In this document: in pieces, positions 39,426-49,977 of the stretch
How the letters are laid out: every line of letters starts with the position of its first letter
Numbering within the stretch: position 1 is the first letter of the stretch
DNA from: Steinernema hermaphroditum
Taxonomy: Eukaryota > Nematoda > Chromadorea > Rhabditida > Steinernematidae
DNA length: 64,000 bases
NCBI GenBank assembly: GCA_030435675.1
Contig: CM059621.1
Span: 10,230,001-10,294,000, forward strand
Direction of reading: 5' to 3'
Program-made: the position numbers and the translations under genes
Notes under the pieces: model-generated
What the model saw: only the letters and a program-made list of their open reading frames with translations
What the model was told of the DNA's origin: nothing
Databases searched by the model: none

Positions 39426-41346
39426 TTCACAGCTATGTTGTTCGTCGGACGTCTCAGTCGTCGGTAAGCTAAGGGATAACATCAGGTTTTGGGAGGAGTT
39501 GGAGGCGCCAGAATGGATTTTACATGTGATTCGAAACGGATTCGCATTGCCCTTTAAGGCGAATGCATGTATTTCGTCATTTTTTAAGAAAAACGCCTGC
39601 ATGAATCAACGGGATAAGGAATTTGTGTGTGCGGAATTGAAGTCTTTGATCCAAACACGGGCAATTAGTTTGGTTAAAACGAAGCCACGGGTAGTTAGTC
39701 CCATGGCAGTGGTACATAACAGTACCAAACCACGGCTTGTCATTGATCTTTCATGGTTAAATGATTTTTTGGGGGTAAAATCCGTGACTTTTGAGCCTTT
39801 GGAGAATGTGGTGGCGATGCTACCGAAAGGTGGCTACATGTCATGTTTCGACATGAAGTCGGGATATAATCACGTGGATATTCGTCAGGAGGACAGAACG
39901 TTCCTCGGTATTGAATGGGAAGGAGAGTATTTTGTATTTAATGTGCTTCCCTTTGGACTAGCTCCGGCACCTATGATTTTTACCAAGTTCGGCCTTTGCT
40001 GCATAAATGGCGTGAGAGCGGCATAAATTGCGCGCTGTATTTGGATGACGGGTTGATATTCGCTCCATCGGAGCGGTTATGCGTGTCGTATGTCGAAACA
40101 ATACGCAAGGATCTGCGGGCCGCGGGTGTAGTCACAGCGGACGAAAAATGTATCTGGGAACCGGTTCAGAACCTCTTCTGGTTGGGATTCGTGATTAACC
40201 TAGATAATTTTTCAGTCAGCTTGACCGAAAAGCGATTAACTAGGTTGGAAGGAAAAATTGTGGACATCCTGCAAAAGGAGTCTCCTAGCAAAGAGGAAAG
40301 AATGAAGCTGGCGGGAACCATCGCCTCGACCGGCTTTATTTTTGGTCCAGTAGCTTCATTAAAAGCACGCAGTTTGCATGCAGTCTTGAAGCAGATGGAG
40401 CATCTGCCAGCGCGTGCCAAACAAACACTAGCTAGGGAGGAGGTTCGCGATCTTAGGTGGTGGTGGCAGAACGCCAGGAAACGGAATAGTAAATCTTTGG
40501 AGGTTGAATTGTCTACGCGTCGTTTGGCCACTGATGCATCAGCTACGGGGGATGGGAGCAGTTATGTGGCTCCAGAATGGAACAACCGTAAGAACGAACA
40601 TGAATTTTAAGCCTCATGAAAGAGCCGAATCCAGTGCCTTCAGGGAGGTAGCAGCAGTTCGGATTGCGATCAAGGCGTTTTGTAATGAACTTAAAGGGAC
40701 GCGGGTCCGCGTTCAGATTGACAACCAAGCGGCCGTGAGCATAGTTAACAAGGGTAGTCCTATTGAAAAGTTGCACGAATTGGCCGAGGATATTTTTGAT
40801 TTCATGGAAAGCATTGGCTCGGAATTGGACCCGATTTGGGTGCCAAGAGACAGCAATGTCTTGGCAGATGAAGCCAGCAGATTATTAGATAGGGATGATT
40901 GGGGCATTCGAAAGGAGATCTTTGATTTTTGCGTGCAACAGTGGGGTCAGCCATCGCTGGAAGCGTTTGCCAATAGCCGGAACGCGAAATGTGAGCGCTT
41001 TTTGTCTAGATATGCGGACATCGGCAGTGAAGGAGTGGACGGCTTTGCTTCTTCGTGGAACAATGAGTTCGTTTGGGCCGTTCCCCCACCGCGTCTCGTT
41101 CCACGTGTAGTGGCCCACTTATTGCGGCAACGAGCTAGTGCCATATTAGGGATCCCGTATTGGCCATCTCATCTGTTCTTCCCAACGGTCTGGGAAGGGC
41201 AAGGTTGGAGATGGTTTGTTAAGGATGTCATATGGTTTGCAGAAGGTTCGGTGATCTTCACGCCTTCGACGTACGAGAACTCGACCTTCAACGAACCTTA
41301 TTCTCACTTTCCCTTCTGCTTCTTGTATATAAACTGCGTACTTTAG
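39426..41346 (+). pseudogene. DIRS-like reverse transcriptase / RNase H, decayed
   Basis: The reverse transcriptase has KPRLVIDLSWLNDF, FDMKSGYNHVDIRQ, FNVLPFGLAPAP and the catalytic YLDDG. The RNase H domain has TDASATG and VQIDNQAAV. The C-terminal part reads SLEAFANSRNAKCERFLSRY and WAVPPPRLV, like the region that follows RNase H in DIRS-order elements. Frame breaks lie near 39985 and 40555. It ends at 41346. The family call rests on motif order, not on a search. Confidence 0.7.
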
Positions 41347-41840
41347 GCGTCTTGCTCCGTGAACTGAATAAAGCAAACCCTTTGTTTGCTTGTTGTATTG
41401 TCGCCAGTTTGGAGGACAGGCGAAGCGGAAATGGGCTTTTCCGCGGAGTGGCGTAACGCAGCGAAGCCACGTAGCGGAAAATGAAAATGCACACCACTTT
41501 TCCGGTGAGTCCTATGAAAATGATGGATCTAGGAGCAAAGGGGGATCGGAATTGTTGGTTCTGCCGCGATCGCCCTGGCGCGGCAAATGCAGGGTACTAT
41601 GGCCGTCCCACGAAAGTGCTGTCGTTTGTTTCTTGTTCATAGAAGTTCACGGCACAGTTCATAGAACGTTATCCATCCGGTCTTGAATCAATCGAGAAGT
41701 TGCTGTCTTTGCCGAATGTGGAACTGCAGTTCGAAGTTGATGCTACTAAGCTTCCAATAGAGTGGAAAGGAAAGTACAACGACATCATCATGAACTTCCC
41801 GCATCTAGAGGTGGGCAAGGGGTGGGTCGATTGTGGCACC

Positions 41841-42375
41841 GCAACGAAGTCCCTGAATTCGCAATGTACCGCGACGGTCGCATGGGAGCGGAGTTAAAGA
41901 GTTTTTTCATGGGTTTTTTGTAGGCCACCCTTTCCTCTAACAGATGGTGTGTAAAAACAGCCTAAGCACATTGCTCATTCCGGCCTAAATGGGCCATATT
42001 TATCACAAGTCACGATGGTCCCGCAACGATGTCCTTGAGTGAGTGTAAAATACGGTGGATTTGTGGGCAGTTTACAGTAAAAATGGCCAGTTTACCCCTT
42101 TTTCTCGGCTGGGGTAGGGATAAAGGGGTCTACCCGATAGTAGGTGGCTTGATAAACCATCATATTGCAAAACATAAGGCAAAATGACGATTTTTCCACA
42201 AAAGTCACCATCTTAGGCCAAAAACAGCAATGAAACATAGTAATTTCGATGCACTGCCACATAGAGCTAGGCGAGCTCTATTGATTAGACCTCCCTTTAC
42301 TCCCCCCCCGGCCGAGAAAAATGGGGGAACAGGTCATTTTATGTAAATCTACCGTATTTATCTGCCATTGAGGGA
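41841..42375. other. Repeat-like stretch with imperfect hairpin
   Basis: No coding region recognised. An imperfect inverted pair (CCCCTTTTTCTCGGC near 42095-42112 and GGCCGAGAAAAATGGGGG near 42309-42326) suggests a small foldback element. Confidence 0.4.
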
Positions 42376-42379
42376 GAGC

Positions 42380-42720
42380 GTTGCGGGACCACACGCTGGA
42401 GGAAGTCTTTCGACGGTCATGTATCTCTGTGAACAGGTTGAAAATGAAAAATTATCTCTCTGGATTAAGTTTTGAGCCCCGTCCAAGGAGTGGAGACGTC
42501 GAGTCTTTGAATCGGCGGAGAATCCGTCATTTCGCTCAAAAGTTGAGTGAAGTTGAGCTGAACGCATGAAAACATCGAGGGAGAGTCCACATCTCGACAC
42601 TCGGAAGTACTACAGAAACCTCACACGATGACTTCAGACTCCTTTCCACTTCTGTACTAAGTCGGCGTACTAACTGGTACAGCGTGAGGTATTCCTGAAC
42701 CGATACCCCTGCGGTTACTA
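42380..42720. repeat. Left arm of an outer inverted repeat
   Basis: This segment recurs in inverted orientation at about 47795-48120, with shared stretches such as TCTCTCTGGATT, GACTTCAGACTCCTTTCC and the ...CGAGGGAGA region. Together the two arms enclose two complete tRNA-bearing palindromes. No target duplication was identified for the outer pair. Confidence 0.55.
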
Positions 42721-43003
42721 AGTCAGTATGCTGTACTGTACAAAGTGGTTCGGCGTATGACACACCACTTTAGAGCGGTGTTGCCTGGTTTGTTGAACGA
42801 CTTTGTACACTTACAAGGGACTGTTCCCAAGTGATACGCGCAGATCGAGCTGATATTTGGCACAGTGATAGGGGTGTATCTGAGAAGTCAAGCACACATA
42901 AACTCGCGTGCCAAAAATGAAGCTATCCACCCTAAACAAGGCCCTGAAGTTACCAAAATTCACGACACTCAATACTAGTAGAATTGAATTGCAATGTTGC
43001 TTT

Positions 43004-43072
43004 GTGCTCGTGTGGTCAAGGGGTAGTGCTCTGAGACGCCAGTCTGCGGTCTAGGGTTCGATTCCCACAGGG
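43004..43072 (+). other. tRNA-like sequence with A and B boxes
   Basis: A box TGGTCAAGGGG at 43013-43023 and B box GGTTCGATTCC at 43055-43065 match RNA polymerase III promoter consensus and have tRNA-like spacing. Acceptor and T stems do not pair properly by eye, so this is a tRNA-derived sequence rather than a functional tRNA gene. An inverted copy lies at about 43676-43742. Confidence 0.6.
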
Positions 43073-43307
43073 AATCTTCTATTTTTCGATTTTCCTTCTT
43101 TTCACCGAAACTGTACATTATTATGTTTCCTAGTGTTTAACAACACCGTTTCTTGTTTTGCATCAAATGTAGACTAAAAAACCCTTTGCACGAATCGGAA
43201 CTGGTAACCCAGATTTTACTTTTGTGGCGAAGCGTTTTTTCGTTCTTTCACGGTCCCCTCTCTTTTGCTATTTACCTCAGGACATCAAACCAAAGAAGAA
43301 TGGCTGG

Positions 43308-43388
43308 GATGGGTATCGAACCTGGATCTCAAGAACGGCAACCAAGAGACTATCCAGCTCGACCACATAAACAGTTGCCGCTGGTCCA
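43308..43388 (-). other. Second tRNA-like sequence inside palindrome A
   Basis: On the - strand an A box (TGGTCGAGCTGG) is followed by a B box (GGTTCGATACC). The cloverleaf is poor. It lies in the centre of palindrome A. Confidence 0.45.
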
Positions 43389-43749
43389 GCAAAGTTGGCT
43401 ATATTAAATAAAACGCGCCTTTCAGAAGGCATCTACGCGTATATGTGTTTGTATTGGCCAGAATCGAATAGGATCTGCCGTTGTGACATCTTAAACGATA
43501 AACGGAGAGGGGGGAACGCCAAAGAATGAAAAACAACTCCATGACAAAGGTGAAATTCGGGTTGCCAGTTCCGATTCTTGCAAAGGGCTCCAAACCAAAG
43601 ACCAGCGTTGGTAAACGGCAAACGAAAATATACTGTTATGGTTAGAAGAAAGAAGATGGAAGCATAGTAAAACACGGCTGGGGTCGAACCCGAGACCGTA
43701 GACTGGCGTCTCAGAGCACTACCCCTCGACCACACGAGCACAACATGAC

Positions 43750-46690
43750 GATTTACGATTTACGATTTATTTGTGGAATCATCAACATTACATCGAGCCA
43801 CACCCCATACGAATCCATTGTTGCCGGTCTTCTTCTCTTGCTCGTTGTCTCCACCGTTGTGTTCCTAACTTCTTCGTAATCTCATCTCGCCATCTGGTCC
43901 TCGGTCTTCCAATGGGACGCGTCTTCGGTGGCCGCCATTCTTCGAGCTTCGTCGACCACTTCTCAGGCATTTCACGAGCGATCTTCCAGGCGTAGTTTCA
44001 CTTCCTTCTTGTCGCGGAGTCGTGGGCATCTTTCAGCTTCGTTACACCTCTCAGTCACTCGTTTGTTCTTCTGTCCAGGAGCCTGACGCGAAGCATTCTC
44101 CGTTCCATTCTGCGCTGACTGGTCTCCAGCTTTCTTTGTGCGGCCTTCGTGAGCGTCCAGGTTTCACAACCATACAGCATCGCAGGCAGCACGCACTGGT
44201 TGAAGAGTCTTCTTTTCCATCGCATCAGGACCGAAGGCGACGTCAGGAACTCCTGGTACTTGCGGAAAACGTTCCAGCCGCTGCGGATCCTTCGTCCTAC
44301 TTCTTTCAGATGGTTTCTTGCGAGGCGGACTTCTTGGCCGAGGTAGACGAAAGCTTTTGTTCCAGAGCGTGGCCGTTCAGGAGGATCGTCGCTTCTTCGT
44401 TCGCCAGGACCTTCGTCTTCTCTGCGTTTATCTTGAGGCCGCTTCGGAGGGACGTTTCGTTGAGTTCGTCGACCATCTTCTGCAGCTCTTCCTCGGACGT
44501 GGCCACCAGTGCGATATCGTCTGCAAATCGGAGATTGGACAGTTTTTCACCATTGATGTTGAGTCCATTGTCCGACCAGTCGAGTTCGTGGAAGATTTGC
44601 TCGAGTGTCGCCGTGAAGAGCTTCGGGCTGATGACGTCGCCCTGCCGGACCCCTCGCTGGATGTTGATCGGCACGCGGTCTTCTCCTAACTGGATATGGC
44701 TCGCGGCTTCATCTTGTATCTTCCTGAGGAGGGCGACGATTTGCCGTGGCACGCCTTGCCGTTCGATTGCCTTCCAGATCGCGTTGGCTTCTACCGTGTC
44801 GAAGGCCTTCTCGAAATCGACGAAGGCGATGTAGATCGGGACGCGGTATTCGCGGGTCTTCTCCAGCAACTCGTTGACGGCGTGCAGATGGTCGATCGTC
44901 GAGAAGTTTCTGCGGAATCCGGCCTGTTCCACTGGCTGGGCGGCGTCCAAAATGTGCTCAATCCGTTGCACGATAGTCTTCGTGAGCAGCTTGCAGATAA
45001 CGGAGAGCAGCGAGACGGGCCTGTAGTTCTTGATCAGCAGCGGATCTCCTTTCTTGTACAGGAGCACAGTCGAGGCATCGGCCATCTTCTCAGGAACTTC
45101 ACAGCGTCGCAGGCATCTGTTGAAGATGTCGGTCAGAGGGTGGATGAAGGCGCTCTCGCCCAATTTGAGCATTTCCACCGTGACCTTGTCTTCTCCAGGA
45201 CTTCGGCCGGTCTTCATCTTCTTCAGCGCTTCTCGGACTTCAGTTTCCAGGAATTCCGGGCAGTCTTCCGTCGCTTCAGAGGCTTCGTAGTCGACGTGCA
45301 CCGTGGACGCGTAGAGTTCATTGTAGAATTCCCTCACAGCGTCGTGAATCATGGTCTGCGTCGTACGTAGAGTGCCTTCTTGGTTCCGTAGCTGGACAAT
45401 GTGGCTTCTTCCTATCGCCGTTTCCTTGTGTAGCGTGCGTAGGCCTCTCGCTTTCTTGACTGCTTCTTCCACCAGGAGTCGATGGTGGTCGTTGATGTCC
45501 TTCCGGATTTCTCGGCGCACCATTTTGTTGAATTCGGTGAATTCCAGACGGGTCGAAGCAGTAGTTTGGCGCTGACGCAGCTCATGGCGCTGACGAAGGA
45601 GGGCGATCGTCGACGGCTTCAGTTTTCGGGTCTTCTCTGCAGGCTCTTCGGCGAACTGGGAAGCATCTTGGATGTAATCCACGAGTTGGGCGTAGGCACA
45701 TCGCGAGTTTCGGTCAATCACGGGCGGCTTCAACACGGTGGCCATTCGGAAGAGGTTTCGGTTGAGGCGCTTCCTCTCCTTCGGTGGTGGCTGACTTCTT
45801 CCGGCTGCCGGCATCGGTGGCTGGATGATGGCACGAACAATCCGGTGGTCCGATCCGGCATTGGCGGATCCCAGGACCGTCGAACTTCGGAACTTGATGG
45901 AGCGTGGGGCCAGAACGTAGTCGATGCAATTGCGGGTCCTTCGATCCGGGGAAATCCACGTCCATTTCCGTCCTGGGCGGCCTTTGAAGAAAGAGTTGAC
46001 CGATCGGAGCTTGAAATCTTCACACAGGTCCACCAGAAGTTGGCCTCTCGCGTTGCGGTCGCCGTACCCGTGGTTTCCGAGCGCTTCTTCGTCTTCTTCT
46101 TGTTTTCGGCCCATCTTCGCGTTGAGATCTCCCAGCAGAACAGGGAACACCCGCATTCGAGCGATTGCTCCCGATCCGGAGCTACTGACACCCCTTTCCC
46201 AGCCAGGCATGCCAGCAGACCGCAGTTCCGCTCGGAGATCGTCAAGCAGGGCTTCGTAGTCATCATCGCCTTCTTCTTCGCTGGAGTCGTCGTCGCGGCT
46301 TCTGTACCCAGTTGGAGGCGCATACACACTGTAGAGGCGCAGGATTTGGTTGCCAAACTGGAGGTCCAGGAGGGAGATCCGGTTGGAGACGCGGCGGAAC
46401 TGGATGACTTGATGCTGCAGCCGTCTTCTGATCAGGAATCCGGTGCCGGACGGGTCGATGCTTTCTTCGGGTCCAGCGTGGTAGAGCCGGAACTCCGAGT
46501 CGTTGAGGTCTAGCGCGTTGGTCCCTCTCCAGCGCTTCTGGGGGTGGAACATACGGCTTCCTGGTGTTCCAATCCTTCTGGAAGCCGGAGCGATCACTGC
46601 TGGAGGCGAATGTGAGACGGACGATCGACCACTCCGAGTGAGCAAAATGGAGGACCGACCGCTCACCAGCAACACACAGGCGAAAGTCCG
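43750..46690 (-). mobile_element. RTE-type LINE, 5'-truncated
   Basis: On the - strand the open frame from 46690 to about 44345 covers an AP endonuclease C-terminal part (LLGDLNAKMG, CIDYVLAPRSIKF, GSDHRIVRAI) and a reverse transcriptase (AFVDFEKAFDTV, QRGVRQGDVISPKLF, LRFADDIALVA, NAEKTKVL). A frame break near 44345 leads to the 3' part (RRMERRM, GRPRTRWRDEI near 43820-43890), ending GCGSM at 43788. The 3' tail is the tandem octamer AAATCGTA. The 11-bp duplication CACAACATGAC is exact (43739-43749, 46691-46701). The N-terminus of the endonuclease is missing. Confidence 0.85.
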
Positions 46691-46965
46691 CACAACATGA
46701 CATTGCAATTAAATTCTACTAGTATTGAGTGTTGTGAATTTTGGTAACTTTAGGGCCTTGTTTAGGGCGGATAGCTTCATTTTTGGCACGCGAGTTTATG
46801 TGTGCTTGAATTCTCAGATACACCCCTATCGCTGTGCCAAATATCAGCTCGATCTGCGCGTATCACTTGGGAACAGTCCCTTGTTAGTACAGTACCGTAT
46901 ACCGACTTAGTACACCGCAGGGATATCGGTTCAGGACCGAGATAGTACAGTAAATGTCGTACGCT

Positions 46966-47770
46966 GAACCACGAATGTTGCCAAGTGGACGACGCGGATC
47001 GGATTGAGATATGGTGGGGGTGGTAGAGCTTGGTGTGGGCAATCACGCGCACACCGAATCCCGTGCCCTCAATCAAGGTTTAACACCTAAACACCCCTCG
47101 AAAGTTAGGCCCATATGAATATAGTCGACTTCGGTAACGCTGATGAGAAAGGGTGTGTGGCTGAACTGGGTAGTGCCTTGGCTGCCAATTTTGTGGTTTA
47201 GGTTCGACTCCGCTCCGGCCCATATTTTTTCTCCTCGCTTCTCCAACATATTTAAATTTGATTTTTTCCTCGCACCCAATCCTATCCCAACTTCAGTTAT
47301 GAATACTAGCAATATTTAGCTCCTTTTTACAAGGGTACGGTCAATCATGCAACTCTAAGATCGACGCGAGACTAGGGGCAAGTGGTAGGCCTAGGTGAGT
47401 GTATTCTCGGTACAAATACTAGCTGCCCTAACGCGCTCTGTGCCCGTCAAATGAGATGCGATATGCTTTCTCACGGACGCCATATTAGTTTCTCACCGGT
47501 GATTCCCAAGTGACCAAGTGTATACTTAAGCTCACAATTTTGTTTTGCTGGCAAAGTGTTCATACATGTTCCCTAGGTCGACATCCCGATCCCATCAGCG
47601 TTGCCGAAGTCGACTATATTCATATGGGCCTAACTTTCGAGGGGTGTTTAGGTGTTAAACCTTGATTGAGGGCACGGGATTCGGTGTGCGCGTGATTGCC
47701 CACACCAAGCTCTACCACCCCCACCATATCTCAATCCGATCCGCGTCGTCCACTTGGCAACATTCCCTTG
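46966..47770. mobile_element. CAAGGG-family palindrome C with one tRNA-like sequence
   Basis: Arms at about 46966-47130 and 47597-47770 are inverted copies (for example CCAAGTGGACGACGCGGATC and its complement). The right end is ...CATTCCCTTG followed by TTA (47771-47773). The left terminus has decayed. A tRNA-like sequence at 47147-47221 has A box TGGCTGAACTGG and B box GGTTCGACTCC; no second copy remains because a half copy of another MITE occupies the centre. Confidence 0.6.
47330..47576. mobile_element. Half copy of the 22.4-kb MITE
   Basis: The sequence starts CAAGGGTACGGTCAATCATG after TTA (47327-47329) and follows the left arm and loop of the element at 22359-22848 closely. It stops near 47576 without the second arm, where palindrome C sequence resumes. 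Confidence 0.65.
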
Positions 47771-47794
47771 TTAGTACAGTGCAGTATGACACAT

Positions 47795-48120
47795 AGTATG
47801 CCGCAGGGAGATCGGTTCAGGAATACCTTACGCTGAACCAGTTAGTACGCTGACTTAGTACAGATCTGGAAAGGAGCCTGAAGTCATCGTCTGAGGTTTC
47901 TGCGGTGCTTCCTAGTGTCGAGGTGTGGATTCTCCCTCGATTCTCCCTCCATGCGTTCAGCCTATCACTCAACTTCTGAACGAAAATATGGATTCTCCGA
48001 CGATTCAAAAATTTCACATCTCCGCTCCTTGGACAGGTCTCAAAACTCAATCCAGAGAGGAAAATTTTTCCATCGAAGTCCATACATCCCCTCCATGAAG
48101 TCTTGAGCGGGGAGAACGCA
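47795..48120. repeat. Right arm of the outer inverted repeat
   Basis: Inverted relative of 42380-42720. Between and beyond the arms a short module containing GTACTAAGTCG, ACTGTACTGTACTAA and ATCGGTTCAGG recurs (about 42655-42740, 46885-46945, 47770-47860, 48215-48320). Confidence 0.5.
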
Positions 48121-48511
48121 CACAGACCAACTTGAAATAGGAAGTACCTCGCATGAAAGACACGAAAGACAACTGTTCTAAGTGGTTCAACGTATGGCAT
48201 TCGCCGTAGTACCGGTCCTGAACCGATTCCCCTGTGGTGTACTATGTCGTCATACTGTACTGTACTAAGGGGTTCAGCGTATGACATTTACTGTACTAGC
48301 TCGGTCTTGCAGCGAACACCCTGTTTGTACTAAGTCGACGAGCGTACGAACTATATTGTTCAACAAACCTTGACGCACCCTCTAAAGTACCTCTCCATCC
48401 CAGCGAGCAGCTCGCCATCGCAAAGGACCTTTTCGTTGGCTAACTCACTTTCCGATCTCTGGTTCGAACATCGTCCGAATGAAACTATTAGGCATTCTTA
48501 AACATGAACGC
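48121..48511. other. Repeat-derived spacer
   Basis: Contains the last copies of the GTACTAAG module; no gene recognised. Confidence 0.4.
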
Positions 48512-48938
48512 TAAAGGCCTGTTCATACTCGGCGGAATATTCCGCGCGCGCGGAACAAATCCATTGTAAATCGTGTTCCGCGGAATATTCCGCGCGCACG
48601 GAACACGAAAAATGTTCCGCAGGTGTTCATACTTTGTTCCGCGGAACACCGACACCACCCGCCGCGATTTTTGTTCCGCGGATCATTTTTCTTGTTCCAT
48701 GGTCTGCCATGGAATTTTTCGATGTTCCGCGGAACAAATGTGTGGTCTTACAGGGATTTTGGCCGCTTTGATCAGGTCTGCTGCTAAAAGAGTGAATTGA
48801 GCTGCCATTGTTGGCCAATGGTCATACTTGTGTGCTTCCCAAGCACTTTTGGACCTATCTGAATCGGCCTTCTCGTCACGCCGCCATGTACTCTATGTTA
48901 AATATGTACTAATGGTCAGATGCGTTATTTAGAGGTTT

Positions 48939-49876
48939 ATGATGGATAAGTGCAGCGAAGAGATCATTCCTGGAGAAGAGGAGTTGGTGCTCGTGCGCGA
49001 AGAAAACGAACTTGATACTTCACATACACTGCCGAGAAAACGAAAGAAGAGGGATACATCCAGCATTCAGCCGTGGATTGGTACGGAATATACCGAAGAC
49101 GACGTGAAACGTCTCATCATCAAAGAAGTGCAGTCTCAAGAGTTCGTCTGGGCAGAAAGCCATCCAGACTACAAGAACACTTACAAGAAGACTGTAGTGT
49201 TTGAAAGTATTGCGAAGAGAATAAATAACGATACTGGAATGGATCTAAATGGCAAGTTCCTCGTACCGTAACTTACGCTTCTCATCTTTTTTAGGCCAGT
49301 ATGTCGGAGAAACGTGGGGACTTCTCCACAAATATTACAAGAACAACGTTAGAGGAAAGAAGCCGAAGACAGGAGATGGATTAGATGCCAGTGCGAAGAC
49401 CCACTGGAAGTTCAGCGAAGATCTCTCTTTTCTGCAGGAATCAAGATCGGCAATTAAAACGTACGTCTGTCGTCTGCTCTCATGTCATTATGAGTTTTAG
49501 GCCGCGTCTCCTGCTTTCGCAGGGCTCGGTCTCCAATTACGAGTATCTCTCGCAAATTGATGTCGACACTGAAGGAATTGGAGATGATCCAGTCAGCACT
49601 GAAGGACCATCCTCGACCCAAACGGTTCAGTCATCGCACGAGCCGCATGTGCGTCGCCAGAAGAAGAGCATTGATTCTGTTGACGCCGCAATTATTTCTA
49701 CTGCAGATTCGATTAAGGAGCAACTTGCACGAACTGTTACCGAAGCCACGTTTGGCCATTACGTGCAAAAGGTATTTACCGACGTCGAAGAAAAGAATCG
49801 TCGCCTCGCCGTTCAAATGAAACATGAGATTTTGGAGATTTGTAATAAGTATGAGTTGTTGTGCCTGGACATTTAG
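48939..49876 (+). CDS. Harbinger accessory DNA-binding protein (MADF/Myb-like)
   Basis: Partner protein that targets Harbinger transposase to DNA. Three exons: 48939 to about 49251, about 49294-49460 and 49501-49876. The first two exons encode a MADF/trihelix-like domain (EDDVKRLIIKEVQSQEFVW; TYKKTVVFESIAKRI; QYVGETWGLLHKYYKNNV). The first intron uses a GC donor (GCAAGT) with a normal TTTTTTAG acceptor. The C-terminus is a coiled region (DVEEKNRRLAVQMKHEILEI). Start MMDKCSEEI; the second Met is an alternative. Confidence 0.75.
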
Positions 49877-49977
49877 AAAAAATGCATTGTTTCCTATGAG
49901 CATCATTCGTTTGTGCTGTTTCTCGGACGAATACAGTTTTTTTTTGTGAGAATTTAGCAATATATACATGTTTCCAG

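Larger units (their letters stand above)
37632..41636. mobile_element. 4-kb inverted-repeat element carrying a DIRS-like retroelement
   Basis: Terminal inverted repeats of about 160 bp (37632-37791 and about 41477-41636) start ACAAGAAACAAACGACAGC and differ at only a few positions. The flanking 9-mer TCATAGAAG is exact on both sides (37623-37631, 41637-41645). A second inverted pair (37793 to 38301, ends CTTTTCATAGCACTCC) sits just inside the left arm. The internal 38683-41346 encodes gag- and pol-like proteins of DIRS type. No tyrosine recombinase, integrase or DDE transposase was found. Confidence 0.75.
34694..41840 (+). pseudogene. BMT5-like (DUF2431) methyltransferase gene broken by transposons
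   Basis: Parts of an rRNA uridine-N3 methyltransferase-like domain. Probable first exon 34694-34801 (MNKKCKLRTEPEVEVPEKK). Second exon 34890-35009 reads CLPYRDPNVLILGDGNLSFS, containing the SAM-binding motif of the family, and continues ALALMYPEFKLT. It is cut by a hAT element (35010-37606) and then by a 4-kb inverted-repeat element (37632-41636). The frame resumes at 41646: QFIERYPSGLESIEKLLS, VELQFEVDATKLP and YNDIIMNFPH, all DUF2431 hallmarks. Removing both insertions with one copy of each duplication brings the halves together but leaves a 1-base frame offset near the junction. The rest of the domain after NFPH was not found. The gene looks dead in this copy. Confidence 0.7.
42814..46883. 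mobile_element. CAAGGG-family palindrome A, with tRNA-like pair, split by a LINE
   Basis: Left end CAAGGGACTGTTCCCAAGTG; right end is its complement ...CAGTCCCTTG. TTA flanks both sides (42811-42813, 46884-46886). Order: arm (42814-43000), tRNA-like sequence (43004-43072), centre, inverted tRNA-like copy (about 43676-43742), then the LINE insertion, then the complementary arm (46704-46883). The centre is itself largely self-complementary (for example CGAATCGGAACTGG near 43190 against its complement near 43570). Confidence 0.7.

Noticed and set aside
45482..46513. A 343-residue + strand frame
   Set aside because: Shadow of the LINE reverse transcriptase/endonuclease frame on the other strand.
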